NCBI GenBank assembly: GCA_037893225.1
Contig: JAZGUH010000184.1
Location: forward strand, 434,001-498,000
Direction: 5' to 3'
DNA from: Hippasteria phrygiana
Lineage: Eukaryota > Echinodermata > Asteroidea > Valvatida > Goniasteridae
Length of the DNA: 64,000 nucleotides
The first letter of the stretch is position 1. Each line of letters starts with the position of its first letter. This document shows, one piece after another, positions 42,404-55,590 of this stretch. The notes under the pieces are model-generated. The model was not told where the DNA came from. It saw only the letters and a program-made list of their open reading frames with translations, and searched no databases. Position numbers and translations under genes: made by a program.

Positions 42404-44639
42404 ATCCTACTCAGAATGACATTTTATGCAGCATATACGGGCCTCCCATCAGGAGTGTTATTTCTTTGATAGAGGTCGAGCCTCTAAAATAAATAAAAGG
42501 AAAACAAAAAATTATGCACCAGAGTGGAACATTATCATAATATGGAAGAAGTGCCTCCCAGTTAAACATATTGATACTTTTATATAAAGGACGGTCCTCT
42601 GAGAATGGACATTTTATGCGCCAAGGGGAAGCACCAATGAAGGACGGTCCTCCCCAGTTTTTTACCATGAGCGTGAAATTTGATGTGCCATGCATGGCTT
42701 ATCTTTAGTGATACGGAGTATGAGCCGACAAAGGTTTAATGTTCACTGGTTTGCATGCCTATTATGTGACAGAGTTCTGGGCCCTTGGTTGCCCTTGCGA
42801 TTTGGGAACCATTATAAAATAAGAGAGCGAGCGTCTGAATCCAAGTGACACGATTTTCTTTGCGTGTCGCGGCGCACAGAGGTCTTTGAGTTTGGAGTTT
42901 AAAGTTTGCCGGCACGCTCTACTGATGGAGCAGTAACTTGAGCTGGAGAACAAAAGACGGACCCCTTAATCCGCCCCGAGCAAATACACACAACGGAAGA
43001 CGGTTCCCCAGACAATGAATTAACACATCACTGTTAACGCATAACAGCAGACAGTGGCGATAATTAGATGGTATGGACTATAGATCTCAGCTCATTGTGT
43101 TCAGTAAGGCTTATGTGGTCGCCTGTTATATCAACATTTACCTGTCGAAATTAATAACAAGGGGAAAGAGAAAATAAATTAGCGGCAACCAAGCTTCAAC
43201 AGTAAAGCGCCAGAATTAGGAAACGGGCCCGATACATGATCAAATCACCAATAACCATGATAATAATAAGGATAATCAAAGTTGCGATCATTTTTCAACT
43301 TGGTATTTCAAGCTCTTTTTGATCCTAAAGCACAGGAAATTTTGTTTTGACTGTCATTTCCCATCACGAGTTGTCAAGTTCCGCTCACACGAAATTTTGA
43401 CTCAAAGTGCTGAATTAGTTTGCCATACCAAAGGATGTGACTTAACAGGGCCGCCACGAGAAGGCTTCAGCATGACCCCAAGTTCCGCTCAAAGCGTGTA
43501 ATTGACATACTAAACATGTTCAAAGCATTACCTGCTACTGTTTGGCCAATGAACATTGATGTTTATAAACTCAGTGTTTGGTTTGAACGCGTTTACCAAC
43601 GCACAGTTCAATTGAAATTTTTTTTTTTTTAAATACAGTTTTAAAGCTGGCTTGTCGAAAGGAGTGTGGGCGGATGTAGTGATCTGTTCTGGTCAGTGTT
43701 ATAGTATTGGTTGCATCACATTTGCCCAATTTAGGCATGCGTTGTGTTGGGAATTTTAACGTTGCGCCATTTGAGCGTTAAAAATTATTGCAATGTAAAT
43801 GCGTCAAGTGTTCACCGGTTTTACAGTATGGAACCTGCGTGCTGTCTCCAGTAGCCTACCTAAATTCTGCTATAGACATTTTGTTTACAAGTCTTTGAGG
43901 GGCTACCTTTTCATGCTGCGAATTTGCTGTTAAATGAAGGGGAAAAAGCGGAAAATTTGCACCCGCCAAGTTATAATTTTAATGCTTCGCACATAGGGAA
44001 GCGAACCCTGTGCTCAGGTAATCGCCGCTCGAGGGACAGGATGAAAGCAAATTAAAGCGTATACTTTAAATTCGCGTGGTGCGGTTTTTCCTTTGTTAAC
44101 CTTCTAAACACCCTCCAAGAATGTTTCATTATTGTATAAACGAATGTGTGTTTTTGTAAAATATAGAAAGCCAGTAAAGGAATGTTGACAATACATTGGT
44201 ATGTTGGTCACGTAATCTCTATTATCCTATGCACTCCAAGTAGTTTGAACAATATCAAATAGGGGAATTCAAATGGCAAACGTTTCATTTGACACCAAGG
44301 TAGGTGGGAACGTGGCGAGTTCGGACAGGGACTGCAGTATTTTTCTAACGCAAAACACACTAATTTATTCATTCGTGTCATAAATACATTTTTGGGCAAT
44401 GTGTAAATGGAAAATTATACTGTAAACCCTAATCAATTGTCATATATTTGTCCAATGCTGTATTTGTTTGGGAGTAAAATAAAAAAGAAAATAAGTTGTA
44501 AAATTCGCACTTTGTCCTATATCTCCTACTGGGGTTGAGTGCAACACGCCATTTGTAAAATGCAGAATGGCGCGTCGCGCTCCATTTGTGCAAAATAATG
44601 GAGAGGGTGTAATGGAGAGGGTGTAACAGATGGCTGTCA
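42404..44639. other. Non-coding stretch with diverged satellite units
   Basis: 42,410-42,690 contains diverged pieces of the satellite found at 44.6-47.6 kb (GGACGGTCCTC, CATTTTATGC). The rest to 44,600 is AT-rich without a recognised gene. Confidence 0.45.
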
Positions 44640-47045
44640 CCTGTTAAAAAATAATAAACACACAATGGCATGTTAGGGAGGCCCGTCCTCCACCATGCTG
44701 CATAAAATGTCATTCTCAGAGACCTGTCACCTGTTAAACCATAAACACACAATATGGTATGTTAAACTGCGGAGGGCCGTCCTCCACCATACATGAAAAT
44801 TACATTTCAGAGGGCTTTCCTCTGCCTTAAAGTATCACACTCGGAATGGTGTGTGCAAGTTTGTAGGCCAAACTTCCACTAACTACAATTTCATTTTCAG
44901 AGGCCATTTTCTCTGTCTCATAATATCACACTCGCAATGGCTTTCAAATTTAGAGCCCCTTCTTCCTAACCGTATGGTACCTAACTATTTCATTATCAGA
45001 GGCCTTATCTCTGTCTCAAAGTGTCACACCCACAGTGGTGTGTTTAACTTTAATAAGGAGGCCCGACCTCCACCACAATACATAAATATTTCATTTTCAG
45101 AGGGCTTTCTCTATCTCAAAGTATCACATCCACAGGGGTGTGTCCAGCTTGGGTGACCCATCCTCCACCAAGGTACATAAAAGTGTAACTTTTAGAGGAC
45201 TTTCCTCCAAGTATCACACTCAGAATTTTCAAAGAATTACACTCAGAATGGTGTGTTCAAATTCGGGGGCCCGTCCCCCACCATGGCACATCAATTCCAT
45301 TTTCAGAAGGCTTTACTCAGTCTCAAAGTACCACACTCACAAGGGTGTGCTTAATTAAGGAGGCCCGTCCTCCACCAAGTTACATAAAATGTCATCTTCA
45401 GAGGGCTTTTCTCTGTCAAAGAATCACACTCAGAATGGCGTGTTCAAATTCGGAGGCCCTTCTTCAACCATGGTACATAAGAAAACATTTTTCAGAGGGC
45501 TTCATTCTGCCTCAAAGTATCACACTCACCAGGGTGCATTTTACTTATGAGGCCTGTCCTCCACTAATAAGAATGGCATTTTCAGAGGGCTTTCTCTGTC
45601 CCCAAATATCACACTCAGAATGGTGTGTTAAAATGTTGGAGGCCTGTAACCCACCATGGCACATAAAGTTCTATTTTCAGAAGGCTTTACTCTGTCTCAA
45701 AGTATCAAAAGCACAAAAGTGTGTCCAGCTTGGGTGGCCCGTCCTCCACCAAGGTACATTTTTAAAAGCGTCATTTTAGAGGTCTTTTCTCTGTTTCAAA
45801 GTATCACCCTCAGCATGGTGTGTTCGAATTTGGAGGCCCGTCCTCCACCAAGGTATACCTAAAATGTCATTTCCAGAGGGCTTTCCTCTGTCTCCAAATA
45901 TCACACTCATCATAATGGTGTTCAAATTTGGAGGCCCGTCCTTCACTATATGGCACATGAAAATGTCATTTTTAGAGAGGGCTTTTCTCTGTCTGAAAGT
46001 ACAAAAACACAATAGCGTGTCCAAAGTGGGTAGCCTATCATCCACCAAGGTACATAAACAATGTCATTTTCAGAGGGCTTTTCTCTGTCTGGAAGTACAA
46101 AATGACAATAGCGTGCCCAAATTGGGTGGCTCATCCTCCACCAAGGTACATAAAAATGTCATTTTCAGAGGGCTTTCCTCTGTCTGAAAGTACCAAAATC
46201 ACAATAGCGTGTCCAAATTGGGTGGCCTGTCCTCCACCATGGTGCATACAATGTCATGTTCAGAGGGGTTTTCTCTGCCCCAAGATCAAAATCACAATGG
46301 TGTGCTCAAATTTAGAGGCCCGTCCTGCACCATGGCACATAAATATTCCATTTTGAGAATTTGTTTTCCCCCAAAAGTATGTTCGACCCAGGAGGCTCGT
46401 CCTCCCCCATGGTAGACAAATGTTTCAATTCCATTCCTCTGTCTGAAAGCATCACACGCATAGACATAATGATTATGTTCAACCCAGGAGGTTCATCCTC
46501 CACCATGGTTCATGCAAAGTTTATTTCCAGAGGGCTTGTCTCCGTCTCAAAGTATCAAAATCACAAGATTATGTCCAACTTGGGTTGCCCGTCCTCCACC
46601 GAGGCACAGAAAATTCATTTTTAGAGGGTTTTCCCTGTCTGAATTATCACACTCGGAATGGTGTGTTCGATTTTGGAGGCCCGTCCTCCCTCATGGTACA
46701 TAAATATATTCATTTTCAGAGAGCTCTACTCTGTCTCCAAGTATCACACCCAATAAGTGTGTGTTTAACTTAGGATGAACGTCCTCCAGCAAGATACATA
46801 AAAATGTCATTTTCAGAGGGCTTTCCTCTGTCTCAAGGTATCACACTCAGAATAGCGTATTCGAATTTTGAGGCCCATCCTCATACCATGGCACATAAAC
46901 ATTTCATTTTCAAGGGTCTTTTCTGTCCAGAAGTATCACACTCATAATGGTATGTTCAACTTGGGAGGCTGGTCGTCCTCCCCCTTGGTACATAAATATT
47001 TCATTTCCAGAGGCCATTCCTCTGTCTAAAAGTATCATCCTAATT
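44640..47045. repeat. About 97-bp satellite array, about two dozen units
   Basis: Each unit contains CAGAGGGCTTTCCTCTGTCT, AAGTATCACACTCA, TGGTGTGTTCAAATT and GGAGGCCCGTCCTCCACCA, then ACATAAAAATGTCA. Two GC-rich short inverted repeats per unit (AGAGGGCTTTCCTCT and GGAGG...CCTCC) are kept although units differ by many substitutions. Short open frames inside are by-products of the period. Confidence 0.92.
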
Positions 47046-47183
47046 AGCCCAGTTCATACTTCATGCGAATGCGTATGCGAAGCGAATTCGTTATGGTAAC
47101 GGGGTGCGTCACAGTGGAACTTCAATTGTTGACGTCATGAAATTCGCTTCGCATTCGCATTCGCATGAAGTATGAACCGGGCT
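47046..47183. mobile_element. Hairpin MITE inserted in the satellite
   Basis: The ends AGCCCAGTTCATACTTCATG and CATGAAGTATGAACCGGGCT are inverted over about 43 bases (one mismatch and small indels). It interrupts a satellite unit. The target duplication is unclear (possibly TTA). Confidence 0.8.
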
Positions 47184-47476
47184 TTAATAATAATAATAAT
47201 TGTTATGCTTATATAGCGCTTTCCATCGTATCAACAATCTCAAAGCGCTTTACAATTATTACCCCGTTCATCAGGCCCTGGACCACGCGGCAGCCGATAT
47301 CAGCGCTCAATTGGCCTCGACCCTCTCAGGTACCCATTTATACTCCTGGGTGGAGAGAGGAAATTGTAGTTAAGTGTCTTTCCCAAGGGCACAAACACCA
47401 TGTTCTTGGCAGGGTTCGAACCCACGTACCATCGTACATGAGTCGAACACCGTAACCACTAGGCCATGGCATTCTA
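47184..47476 (-). mobile_element. tRNA-derived SINE
   Basis: On the minus strand the A-box TGGCCTAGTGGTTA and B-box GGGTTCGAACCC are followed by a body with AAGCGCTTTGAGATTGTT and a tail rich in ATT repeats. It lies directly beside the MITE and also inside the satellite, whose units resume at about 47,480. Confidence 0.85.
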
Positions 47477-47612
47477 CGATGTATGTTCAACTCGGGAGGC
47501 TGGTCGTCCTCCCCGGCCCCTGGTACATAAATATTTTATTTCCAGAGGCCATACCTCTGTCTAAAAGTATCACACTTGCAACGGTATGTTAACTTGGGAG
47601 GCTTGTTATTCT
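47477..47612. repeat. Satellite units resumed after the SINE
   Basis: One to two further units with the same landmarks (GGAGGCTGGTCGTCCTCC, CAGAGGCCATACCTCTGTCT). Confidence 0.8.
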
Positions 47613-50204
47613 GCGTCTCGTAATTGTTGGCTATTTTAAATGCTTGCTACGCCTAGCATCGTCTACGAACACATACCGCGACTACATGCGTGCGAGGCAT
47701 GCACCGCAAGTCACTGTTTGTCAAAATATGCGTGCCAAGTACAATGTATCCTCACGATAGCGTCAACACTCCGGCTGCGAACTTACAAATCCCTTTTCTA
47801 TCAACCGTCATGAAATTTAACACTTGATGCAAACTGATGAATAGCCTGACAAAGGACATTCCGTGCATAGCACTCGTGACGCTGTGAAATCTCTATGGCG
47901 AGATAGAATATGCCATTTTGCCCCGAAAAGGGTAGTTGGCCCATTCCGTAAAAACCTATACATGCACTAGAATGTTAAAAGCACCAATGCAATCAGTCAC
48001 ATAATTAAATATTAGTTTGTAAACTGCACTTTTCCAGATCTTAGTTTATGTATACAAGACGAGAAATGCAACCAGCTTCAATGTGTTTTTGGCGCACTCT
48101 CGTCGAGATTTGCGATGAATGAAAATAAATGATTGGGCATCGAACCGCTTGGTTTTTCATACCAACTAGTCTGAGATTAGCCTCTGTATTATGCAAAATA
48201 CCAAACATTGGTGACATAATTCCATGATAGGCCAATGAATGCAGGCCTCAAATTCCTTGTACTCTCAAATACATTCTCGGAGTCTACCATTGTAAACATT
48301 TATTCTGTGTTTGCCAATAGGGCAAACTCGGCGTCGTCCTGTAGAAAAGGCTATTAACCAGCTCGCGTCGGCATTGTGTCAAACGCAATGGACCCGGGCG
48401 CGGGATTATATTTGAAATCAGCCTCGATGCCAGACGTATTCACGCCGGCAACTGCGGGTAACACCGATATCTCCGGCCTTGTTCGTGGATATGCACGTCA
48501 CCCGGCGCAAATCGATCTTTTACCTGCGAATCGATCGATATGCAAGAATAAAATGGCACCCATTCAAAACAGTCCCGCAGTTATCCGGACAGAAACATAT
48601 CCGGGCACCTGCTACTTGACAGGCGACCTAATGATTGCATTCGCCCGATTATAACCGGTGCTGTTGTGTTGTAATGTGAAATTAACCACTTATTAGAAGC
48701 TATAGCGCCATAAAATGTCTACGCTCCGCTCCGCTCCGCTCCTGTGCCATTTCCTGAACTACAAAAAAGGCCCTCCACAAACATCTTTGGACTAATTAGG
48801 TCATTTCTCTGAATATTAAGGATGTTTTGCCGATATATCTTCGTGCCACATGCCCTGGAATTTAGTGGCACCGCGAGGCACAGAGCCTACACAAAACCAT
48901 GACAGTGGATTGGTATTGCTGCTCGGCTTATTTTAGGGATATGCCTTAAGCATAACAAAGCTTTAAATCCCAAACCGAAGATGAATAAAACTGCCATGAC
49001 TAACCTAGAATGTGAGAAGAGTCGTAATGGAATTGATCGGTCGGGCATAGCTTGGGTTGAGTCACAACAAAGCTGCCACGCCATGGGCATAAACCTTGCA
49101 ATGCACCAAAATAAATGTCATCCGGCACAATCAGCCACCGCACGAACACACGCAACCATTGCACCGGAGTATTCAATCACCGTGGATATAGAACGGTAAA
49201 TACCGATTTTACGCATAACAACCCACGTTTCACGCTTACAATTTCGATAAAGGCAAGCCTAACCGTTTCTAGGGAGGCCCTCACTACCACATTCCATCGT
49301 CGTGCATCAGCGAAGAGCGCCGATGCGCCCATTGTATTCAGCACAATAGCCATTAGGCGCAACATTATACGAAAACTCGCAACGACAAGGGACGTATAAC
49401 GTGCCGAAATGGATGGGGTGACCCAACAAGGTTTTTCCCGAATTTGTTGTCAGAAAACCACTCAATCTTATAGGCAATATGAATAAGTTTTATGATTATC
49501 AATTAACTCGGGTGCAAATCGTTCCGCAAATTTCTCCACGGCATTCCCGTCTTACGACTACGAGAATCCCCTTGCGGACAGCTCGGGAACAAAACTGGGT
49601 TTTTCCTACCTCATTCCTTCATGGAAATGAAAAGGGGGCAAACATAAAAACCGACTGTGTATCCACATTTGACAATAACACCACCATGGCTGATGGTAAT
49701 CAAAGATTGAGCTTCTCCAAAATGCAACTATTGAATCCTGAAACTGCACTTCGGCTTGGTTACCGGGCCGTGGCGTAGGGGTGCGGCCCAATTCAACAGC
49801 ATGGCAAACCAGCGCGGAGCGAAATCAAACACGTGTGGACTGGATGACGACCAGACTAAACTGTGATAGTGTCTCTTCTGCCCTATACGTCGCAACAGTT
49901 CAAATAGGCCCCGAGTCTTCGTTTTTCTTTGTTTTCCATTACTGGTAATACAAGGTACCTGTTATAACAAGGTAATTTGTAAAGTCCCAAAGACCTTGTT
50001 ATAAAGGTGTTTGATTGTACTCCTATTTTGTCTGACGGTCCCTTGAGTAAGGCAACGATCATTTTTGGACTGTTCTAAATTTTCTGTTCAATATGGACCT
50101 AACTGCCACGCCCGTTTCTTGCCTCGAGACTGGCTATTGGGTTCGTCAAACCCTAAGGTGGAACTTTTTGCATATGCGCAACATTGTGAATACGTGCCAC
50201 GAAG
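47613..50204. other. Non-coding stretch
   Basis: No gene recognised. 48,300-48,660 is CpG-richer and could be a promoter-like island. 49,850-49,900 repeats a segment seen at 39,626-39,675. A few frames of 60-100 codons lack domain or codon support. Confidence 0.35.
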
Positions 50205-51000
50205 TAAGTGTCCGATGCCAAGATTCCTTGATTGAACAAAAAGCTTGTGTTAACAATTCAAAGGCGAGCTATTTTTTTCCGAATAATTTTGGGGGGTCGT
50301 GTGGATTTTGTGGGCGGCTATTATTTTTCTCTTTTCTGAGCGGAACACGTCATCGAACGGTGACGTTCGAACGGGTGTTAGAACCCCCCGCCCCAGCCTG
50401 CGGGCCTGTACTAGGGCTCGGCTATACCCAAGCCCAAATTAACAATTACATGTATGCATATTCTTTGACAATAGAAGAAGAAATAAACAAACATTCAGAC
50501 ATCATGTGCATAGCCTACAACGTCATCACATTATATTTTGTGATTTAACCTGTCGTTACAAAACCATTGATCCCCTATATACATGAAAATTGAAACTAAA
50601 TGAAATTAAAATTAAATACGTAAGAGGCCTACAAAAAACAAATCATGAGTGCGGAATTGGTAAAAATGCGAAATAGAACCAAACTGAACAGAACAGTTTG
50701 AAATGACGATGAAACATCTCAACAGAAATGTGAAAAGAATACTAGTAGGCCTATCAATACCACCCCCTAAATAGAGATGTCTTTTAAGAAAAACACAACA
50801 GTAGGATAGGAGTCTTCTTCCCACAGACGGTCGGTCGGTCGGTCGGTCGGTCGGTCGGTCAATAGTTTAAGGCCTTTAGATGTGATTTTGAAACTTTGAT
50901 TACCCAAATCTCCTTGTCAATTTTGAATACAAAATCACATCCAAGGCGCTCACAGTGAGTGCGAGTACAAAGTACTAACATCAGTGCCAAGGGCGGATCC

Positions 51001-51032
<32 letters not shown>

Positions 51033-51977
51033 AATGGGGCCATGCCCCCCCCCCCCCCCCAAAAAAAGAAACCCATTATTCTTTTTATTTTTTTACTGAC
51101 GTCGCAAAAAGGCAGCCACTGCGTACATCCACCCACAAAACTCAGCCATAACTTTTTTGGCCCTCCCAAAAAAATTGCAAATAAAAAGTGTTTGGCCCCC
51201 CCCCCCCAAAAAAAAGAAAGAATTGTGTTCTGGATCCGCCCTTGATCAGTGCAGAATTGATTGATTCATTTTAATGTTTTACTTGAACACAGAAGCCCGG
51301 ATAAGATGAGCGCGAACCATGTATATCAAGTACAGTCCCCAACTAGTGTTAATGTCAGGAAAATACACTCTTTGCTTTCCAATTTACGTCACAATTTGTA
51401 CATTTACTCACGTCGAATTCGACTTCGCCGCCACGTTTACGTTTTCAGCTAGGCGGTGATCGTCATTGCACCCGGGCAGCCACCAGCTGGGGTAGTGGTG
51501 GTTGACACCGGGGAATACACGAGTATCACGTGATGAATAAACGATCGGTCTTCACCTACACGTGTAAGCTAATCGAACGCACCCATTGTATTATATTGAA
51601 CAGCCTGCGTATGTTGCGTGGCAACCATTTATCTGACGTCTTTTTAGCACACGCCCGTACGTGCTACTACAACTGCAATGAGTGGCGACCTCCGTTCGGG
51701 AATTATACTCACGAATGGAGGACCGGCGTTGTTGACATATACGTACAGCGTGGTTATAAAACATTTCCTTTTCTATATCGATTGATAATCGCCGAGATCT
51801 GTGAGCGATAAACTTGAAGGTAAGTCTTTATATTAGCCCGTTTATAGAATTAATCGTAAAACAATGCTCTTTGCTGGCGTGCTTGCTATAGCTCAATTGC
51901 AAACAGAATGTGCCGCCATTTTAGCCTTTAGTCAAGGCGCGCGTGGCTACTCGGACTCATGACGCGCCCCGGTATGC
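50205..51977 (-). repeat. Outer inverted repeat, right arm
   Basis: The reverse complement of 14,186-16,117. It has a shorter GACC array (50,826-50,862), a G30 run at 51,001-51,030 and C-runs at 51,047-51,060 and 51,197-51,207. Confidence 0.85.
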
Positions 51978-52692
51978 TGACACGAAAAAGACCAGTGCGA
52001 ATGGCGAAGCCACGAGCGCCTTTACTATCTCGTGGAGACCGCTTATGTTTTTCTTTACATTTACTTACCGATTTGGTAGAGAAATTGTCATGCATAATGC
52101 ATGTTCGGGGCGCGTCACGCTTCAACGGTTCCGACTCAAACTGGTGGCAGACGCCGCACTATAAAGCAAGCAATCAGATATACAATGTTAGTATTTTTTT
52201 AAGATTCCTATTTTTATCCTTCTTTCCTAAAATTGTATAATGCGTGATGTTAATCTAAGATAGACCGCGGTTTTTGTAGTGTATACTGAAATATGACAGC
52301 CTTTACCTTCGTTTAGAATTTTCAAATGATTTTTACTAATTTTTACTAATTTTTACACGTGGATATGTTCTCTTCCAGAAGTTTCTTCCGACCTTTCCCG
52401 ATACCTGATTGGGTTCAAACATCACAAAATCATATACAATCATTTAAAGATAATGCATAAATATTACAACCGAACACTGTGGCGTCACCGACTGCACGCT
52501 ATGAAATCATAGATCCGCCAATATAAAAATAGTTTGCATTGTTTGGACTTATTGTAATAGGTTTGTTAGGGGACAACACTGTTGAGATGGGTGTAAAAAA
52601 AATCTTTTGAAATTTCAACGAATTTTGATTTTTATATCTAAATTGGTCCACACAAGAGCAACTTTGGCAGATGTATGTGATTCTAATAAAAA
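51978..52692. other. Non-coding stretch
   Basis: Nothing recognisable beyond short AT-rich repeats (ACTAATTTTT units at 52,334-52,358). Confidence 0.3.
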
Positions 52693-53006
52693 TCCCTTGT
52701 GGATTGTTTGACGAATTATAAGTTAAAAAGTCGTATCCTCATTGAGTGATCCCCACAATATCGCTTCTCAGGTTGTATCGTAAAAATTGGGTGTGATCCC
52801 TGGCTATACGGCATTCTGGGTTTATGACTTCTGACTAGCGCCAACCCGAACAAAGATACGGACAATTTGGGAGACCGCCAACATAGGGCAAGATAGCTTA
52901 GTTGGTAGAGCGCCGGTACGGTATTCCGGAGGTCACAGGTTCGAATCCCGCTCCTGTCAGTTTCTTTTTTCACTTTGAAAATGTATTCAAATTTACCTAG
53001 TTAGTT
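52693..53006 (+). repeat. 314-bp tandem duplication, copy 1, containing a tRNA-like sequence
   Basis: The segment from TCCCTTGTGGATTG through the tRNA-like sequence is repeated immediately at 53,007. The two copies are about 95 per cent identical up to the tRNA-like part. Confidence 0.85.
52887..52959 (+). tRNA. tRNA-like sequence, best-preserved copy
   Basis: A 73-base cloverleaf can be drawn: acceptor stem six of seven pairs, D stem intact, anticodon stem four of five with GGT at the anticodon position, A- and B-boxes present. Base 33 is C instead of U and the T stem has two mismatches, which argues for a pseudogene or SINE-type copy rather than a working threonine tRNA. Confidence 0.5.
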
Positions 53007-53245
53007 TCCCTTGTGGATTGTGTGACGAATTATAAGTTTAAAAGTCGTATCCTCATTGAGTGATCCCCACAATGTCGCTTCCCAGGTTGTATCGTAAAAA
53101 TTGGGTGTGATCCTTGGCTATACGGCATTCTGGGTTTATGACTTCTGACTAGCGCCCACCCGAACAAAGATACTGACAATTTGGGAGACCGCCAACATAG
53201 GGCAAGATAGGTCGCAGGTTCGAATCCCGCTCCTGCCAGTTTCTT
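53007..53245 (+). repeat. Tandem duplication, copy 2, tRNA-like part truncated
   Basis: Same as copy 1, but about 45 bases of the tRNA-like sequence are missing between GGGCAAGATAG and GTCGCAGGTTCGAATCC. Confidence 0.85.
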
Positions 53246-54356
53246 TGTTCGCTTAGAAAATTATTAAATTAGAACGGAGGAAGGTATAGTGTATAGCCTA
53301 CAGTTCATACTTTTTCGGTTCTTCGTTTGTTATGAATTGTTTGTACATAGACGTCTGTTTATCTTGAAGAACGGGGATAACATATTAGTAAGCAATGATT
53401 TACAGTGATTATGACACGGCAAGAGTTCTTTTCTCGGTTCACCCTGACACAATTTATACATTTTTAAATTACCACGTCATCACTTTCCGCGTACAGTCAC
53501 TTGCGTACGAGTAATCATAGTCTCACGGACGTCAAATACGTGAGAAACAGTTGGTTCACGTTTTGGGACAATATAATGACCCTTTTTCTTCATAGAATGT
53601 TAGTTCAATAAAGAGAACAGCGAATATTTTTTTCATTATATCGGTCCGTGCATTTCAAACGAAATTTAAATTAGAACAGAATTTTTCTCTTTTGCCCTTT
53701 CCCGACGTAATGTATGAAGCAGCACTGTATGCTCAGTGCTTTCCGAGAGCCTTGCTGAAAAAATTCACAGGTTTTACCACTGTGAACAAGTAACAATACA
53801 TATTATGTTCATTGTTGCACCGTTTTTCTTATGTTAGATGTTCACAGTGTAGGCCTACTCGGGTGGGACCCACGACTTCTGCCATGAAGACGTATAACCA
53901 CTCGACCACCAAACTAGTCTTGGTTCCATCCAAGACCTTCGTGTTCCGTTTTTTCCTTCCGCTAAAATAACGAGGGCGCTGTTTCTCAGTAAATCGACTC
54001 GGCAATGTATTCGATTTTAAAATGTTTTATATTACGCGCTCTGATAAGAATCGATTCTACCGTTCTTTGCTCGGTTCTTCACTTCCACGAAGGTCTTCGA
54101 TATTCCTCCAAGCGGGTCTTAACTTTTTCTTTACTTTTTCGATGTTCTCCCCCCCCCCCCCCCCCCCGACTTTCCGGGGGAGCCAATCAGCGATTGAGTT
54201 TTTCCTTGATAAATGAGTTATTCATAACTTGGCGAGCATGCACGAATAAATAGGACGCGGTGCGATCATCACCCTGGGTGTAGCCTTGATCAAGGCTGTC
54301 AAGCTTGTTCCCGATGTTCGTACATGTACGTCCTCGTACGTCCCCACACACATCCT
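53246..54356. other. Non-coding stretch
   Basis: It contains a C17 run at 54,151-54,167. No gene recognised. Confidence 0.35.
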
Positions 54357-54404
54357 CTGTATTCTACGTACTGTTTAAGGCCTTAAACAGTACGTAGAAT
54401 ACAG
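54357..54404. repeat. 48-bp perfect palindrome
   Basis: All 24 pairs around the centre AAGG/CCTT are complementary (ends CTGTATTCTACG and CGTAGAATACAG). It is followed by GTAC-rich short palindromes up to 54,435. Confidence 0.9.
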
Positions 54405-54842
54405 TACACTGTACTTGTACGTACATGTACGTGCCCAGTCCCCACCATACGTACATGTATAGTTGAGGCGAAAGACGGCCTTGACCCAACCGTGTATGCT
54501 CACTATGATAACGAGTACGCGCTATGGTAAACAGTCTTCTCTCATTAGATAATGGCTGACAGAAAAATGAATATTTATTACTACTGCATAATGCTATAAA
54601 GGTTAATAAACTCGCAATAGGGCCCGCGATTCACCCGATCTGAGCAGCCGCATATTGAAAACTAGAATCTATGCGACAAAAGGAGGTGCTTTTTAAAATA
54701 AATTTTGCATAACATTTCAGAATAGGTATCAGCAAAGCGATACATGTTTAGCATTGTTTTATGGGTCATTTTTATGAAATAATTGGTCGTTTCAAGAGGG
54801 CCCTTTTCAAAGAGTTCTCGACACCAATTCCTTTCGATTCAG

Positions 54843-55590
54843 TCCAATAGCCTCTGTTTAAAAGAAAGTGTACCGCACATGTTTTGAAAAATTCAAATTT
54901 TTCTTTTATATTTATGCTTACCACCTTCCTGGGCACACTTAATTTCAGCAAGGGGCTATTCTAAGAATGGGTTCTGCTCCAATTATCGGTTTAAAGAGGT
55001 ATCGTTTTCAGGAATATCTGGAAATGCAGTATTCGGAGCCTCGTTTGAAATGCCGTCTTTGAGAGAAAGTGTACCGCACATGTTTTCAAAAATGTATATA
55101 TTTCCTTCATATTTCTAATTGCCACCTTCATGGGCACGCTTAATTTCAGCAAGGGCTTATTGCAAGGATGGGTACTGCTCAAATTAGCCGTTTAAAGAGG
55201 CACCGTTTTCATGAATATCTGGAAATGCGGCATTTGCAGTTTCGTCTGAAATGCCGTCTTTGAGAGAAAGTGTACCGCACATGTTTTAAAAAATTGATAT
55301 ATTTCCTTCATATTTCTAATTGCCACCTTCCAAATTAGCCGTTTAAAGAGGCACCGTTTTCATGAATATCTGGAAATGCGGTATTCGCAGTTTCGTCTGA
55401 AATGCCGTTTTTAAAAGAAAGTGTACCGCACATGTTTTTAAAAATTCACATTATTCTTTCATCGTCATAATTGCCACCTCCCCGGGCACACTTAATTTCA
55501 GCAAGGGCCTATTCCAAGAATGGGTTCTGCTCCAATTAGCCGGTTAAAGAGGCACCGTTATCCTGAATATCTGGAGTCTTTGGGCGTCTG
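54843..55590. repeat. Tandem array of about 200-bp units, four copies
   Basis: Each unit runs from the AAAGTGTACCGCACATG motif through TAATTTCAGCAAGGG to AAAGAGGCACCGTTTTC. The third unit has a deletion of about 50 bases. Confidence 0.85.

Noticed and set aside
44851..46773. Many frames of 60-140 codons in the satellite
   Set aside because: The period of about 97 bases and lack of conservation between units show that these are not genes.
48376..48654. 92-codon frame in a CpG-rich patch
   Set aside because: No recognisable domain, splice context or conservation is visible.
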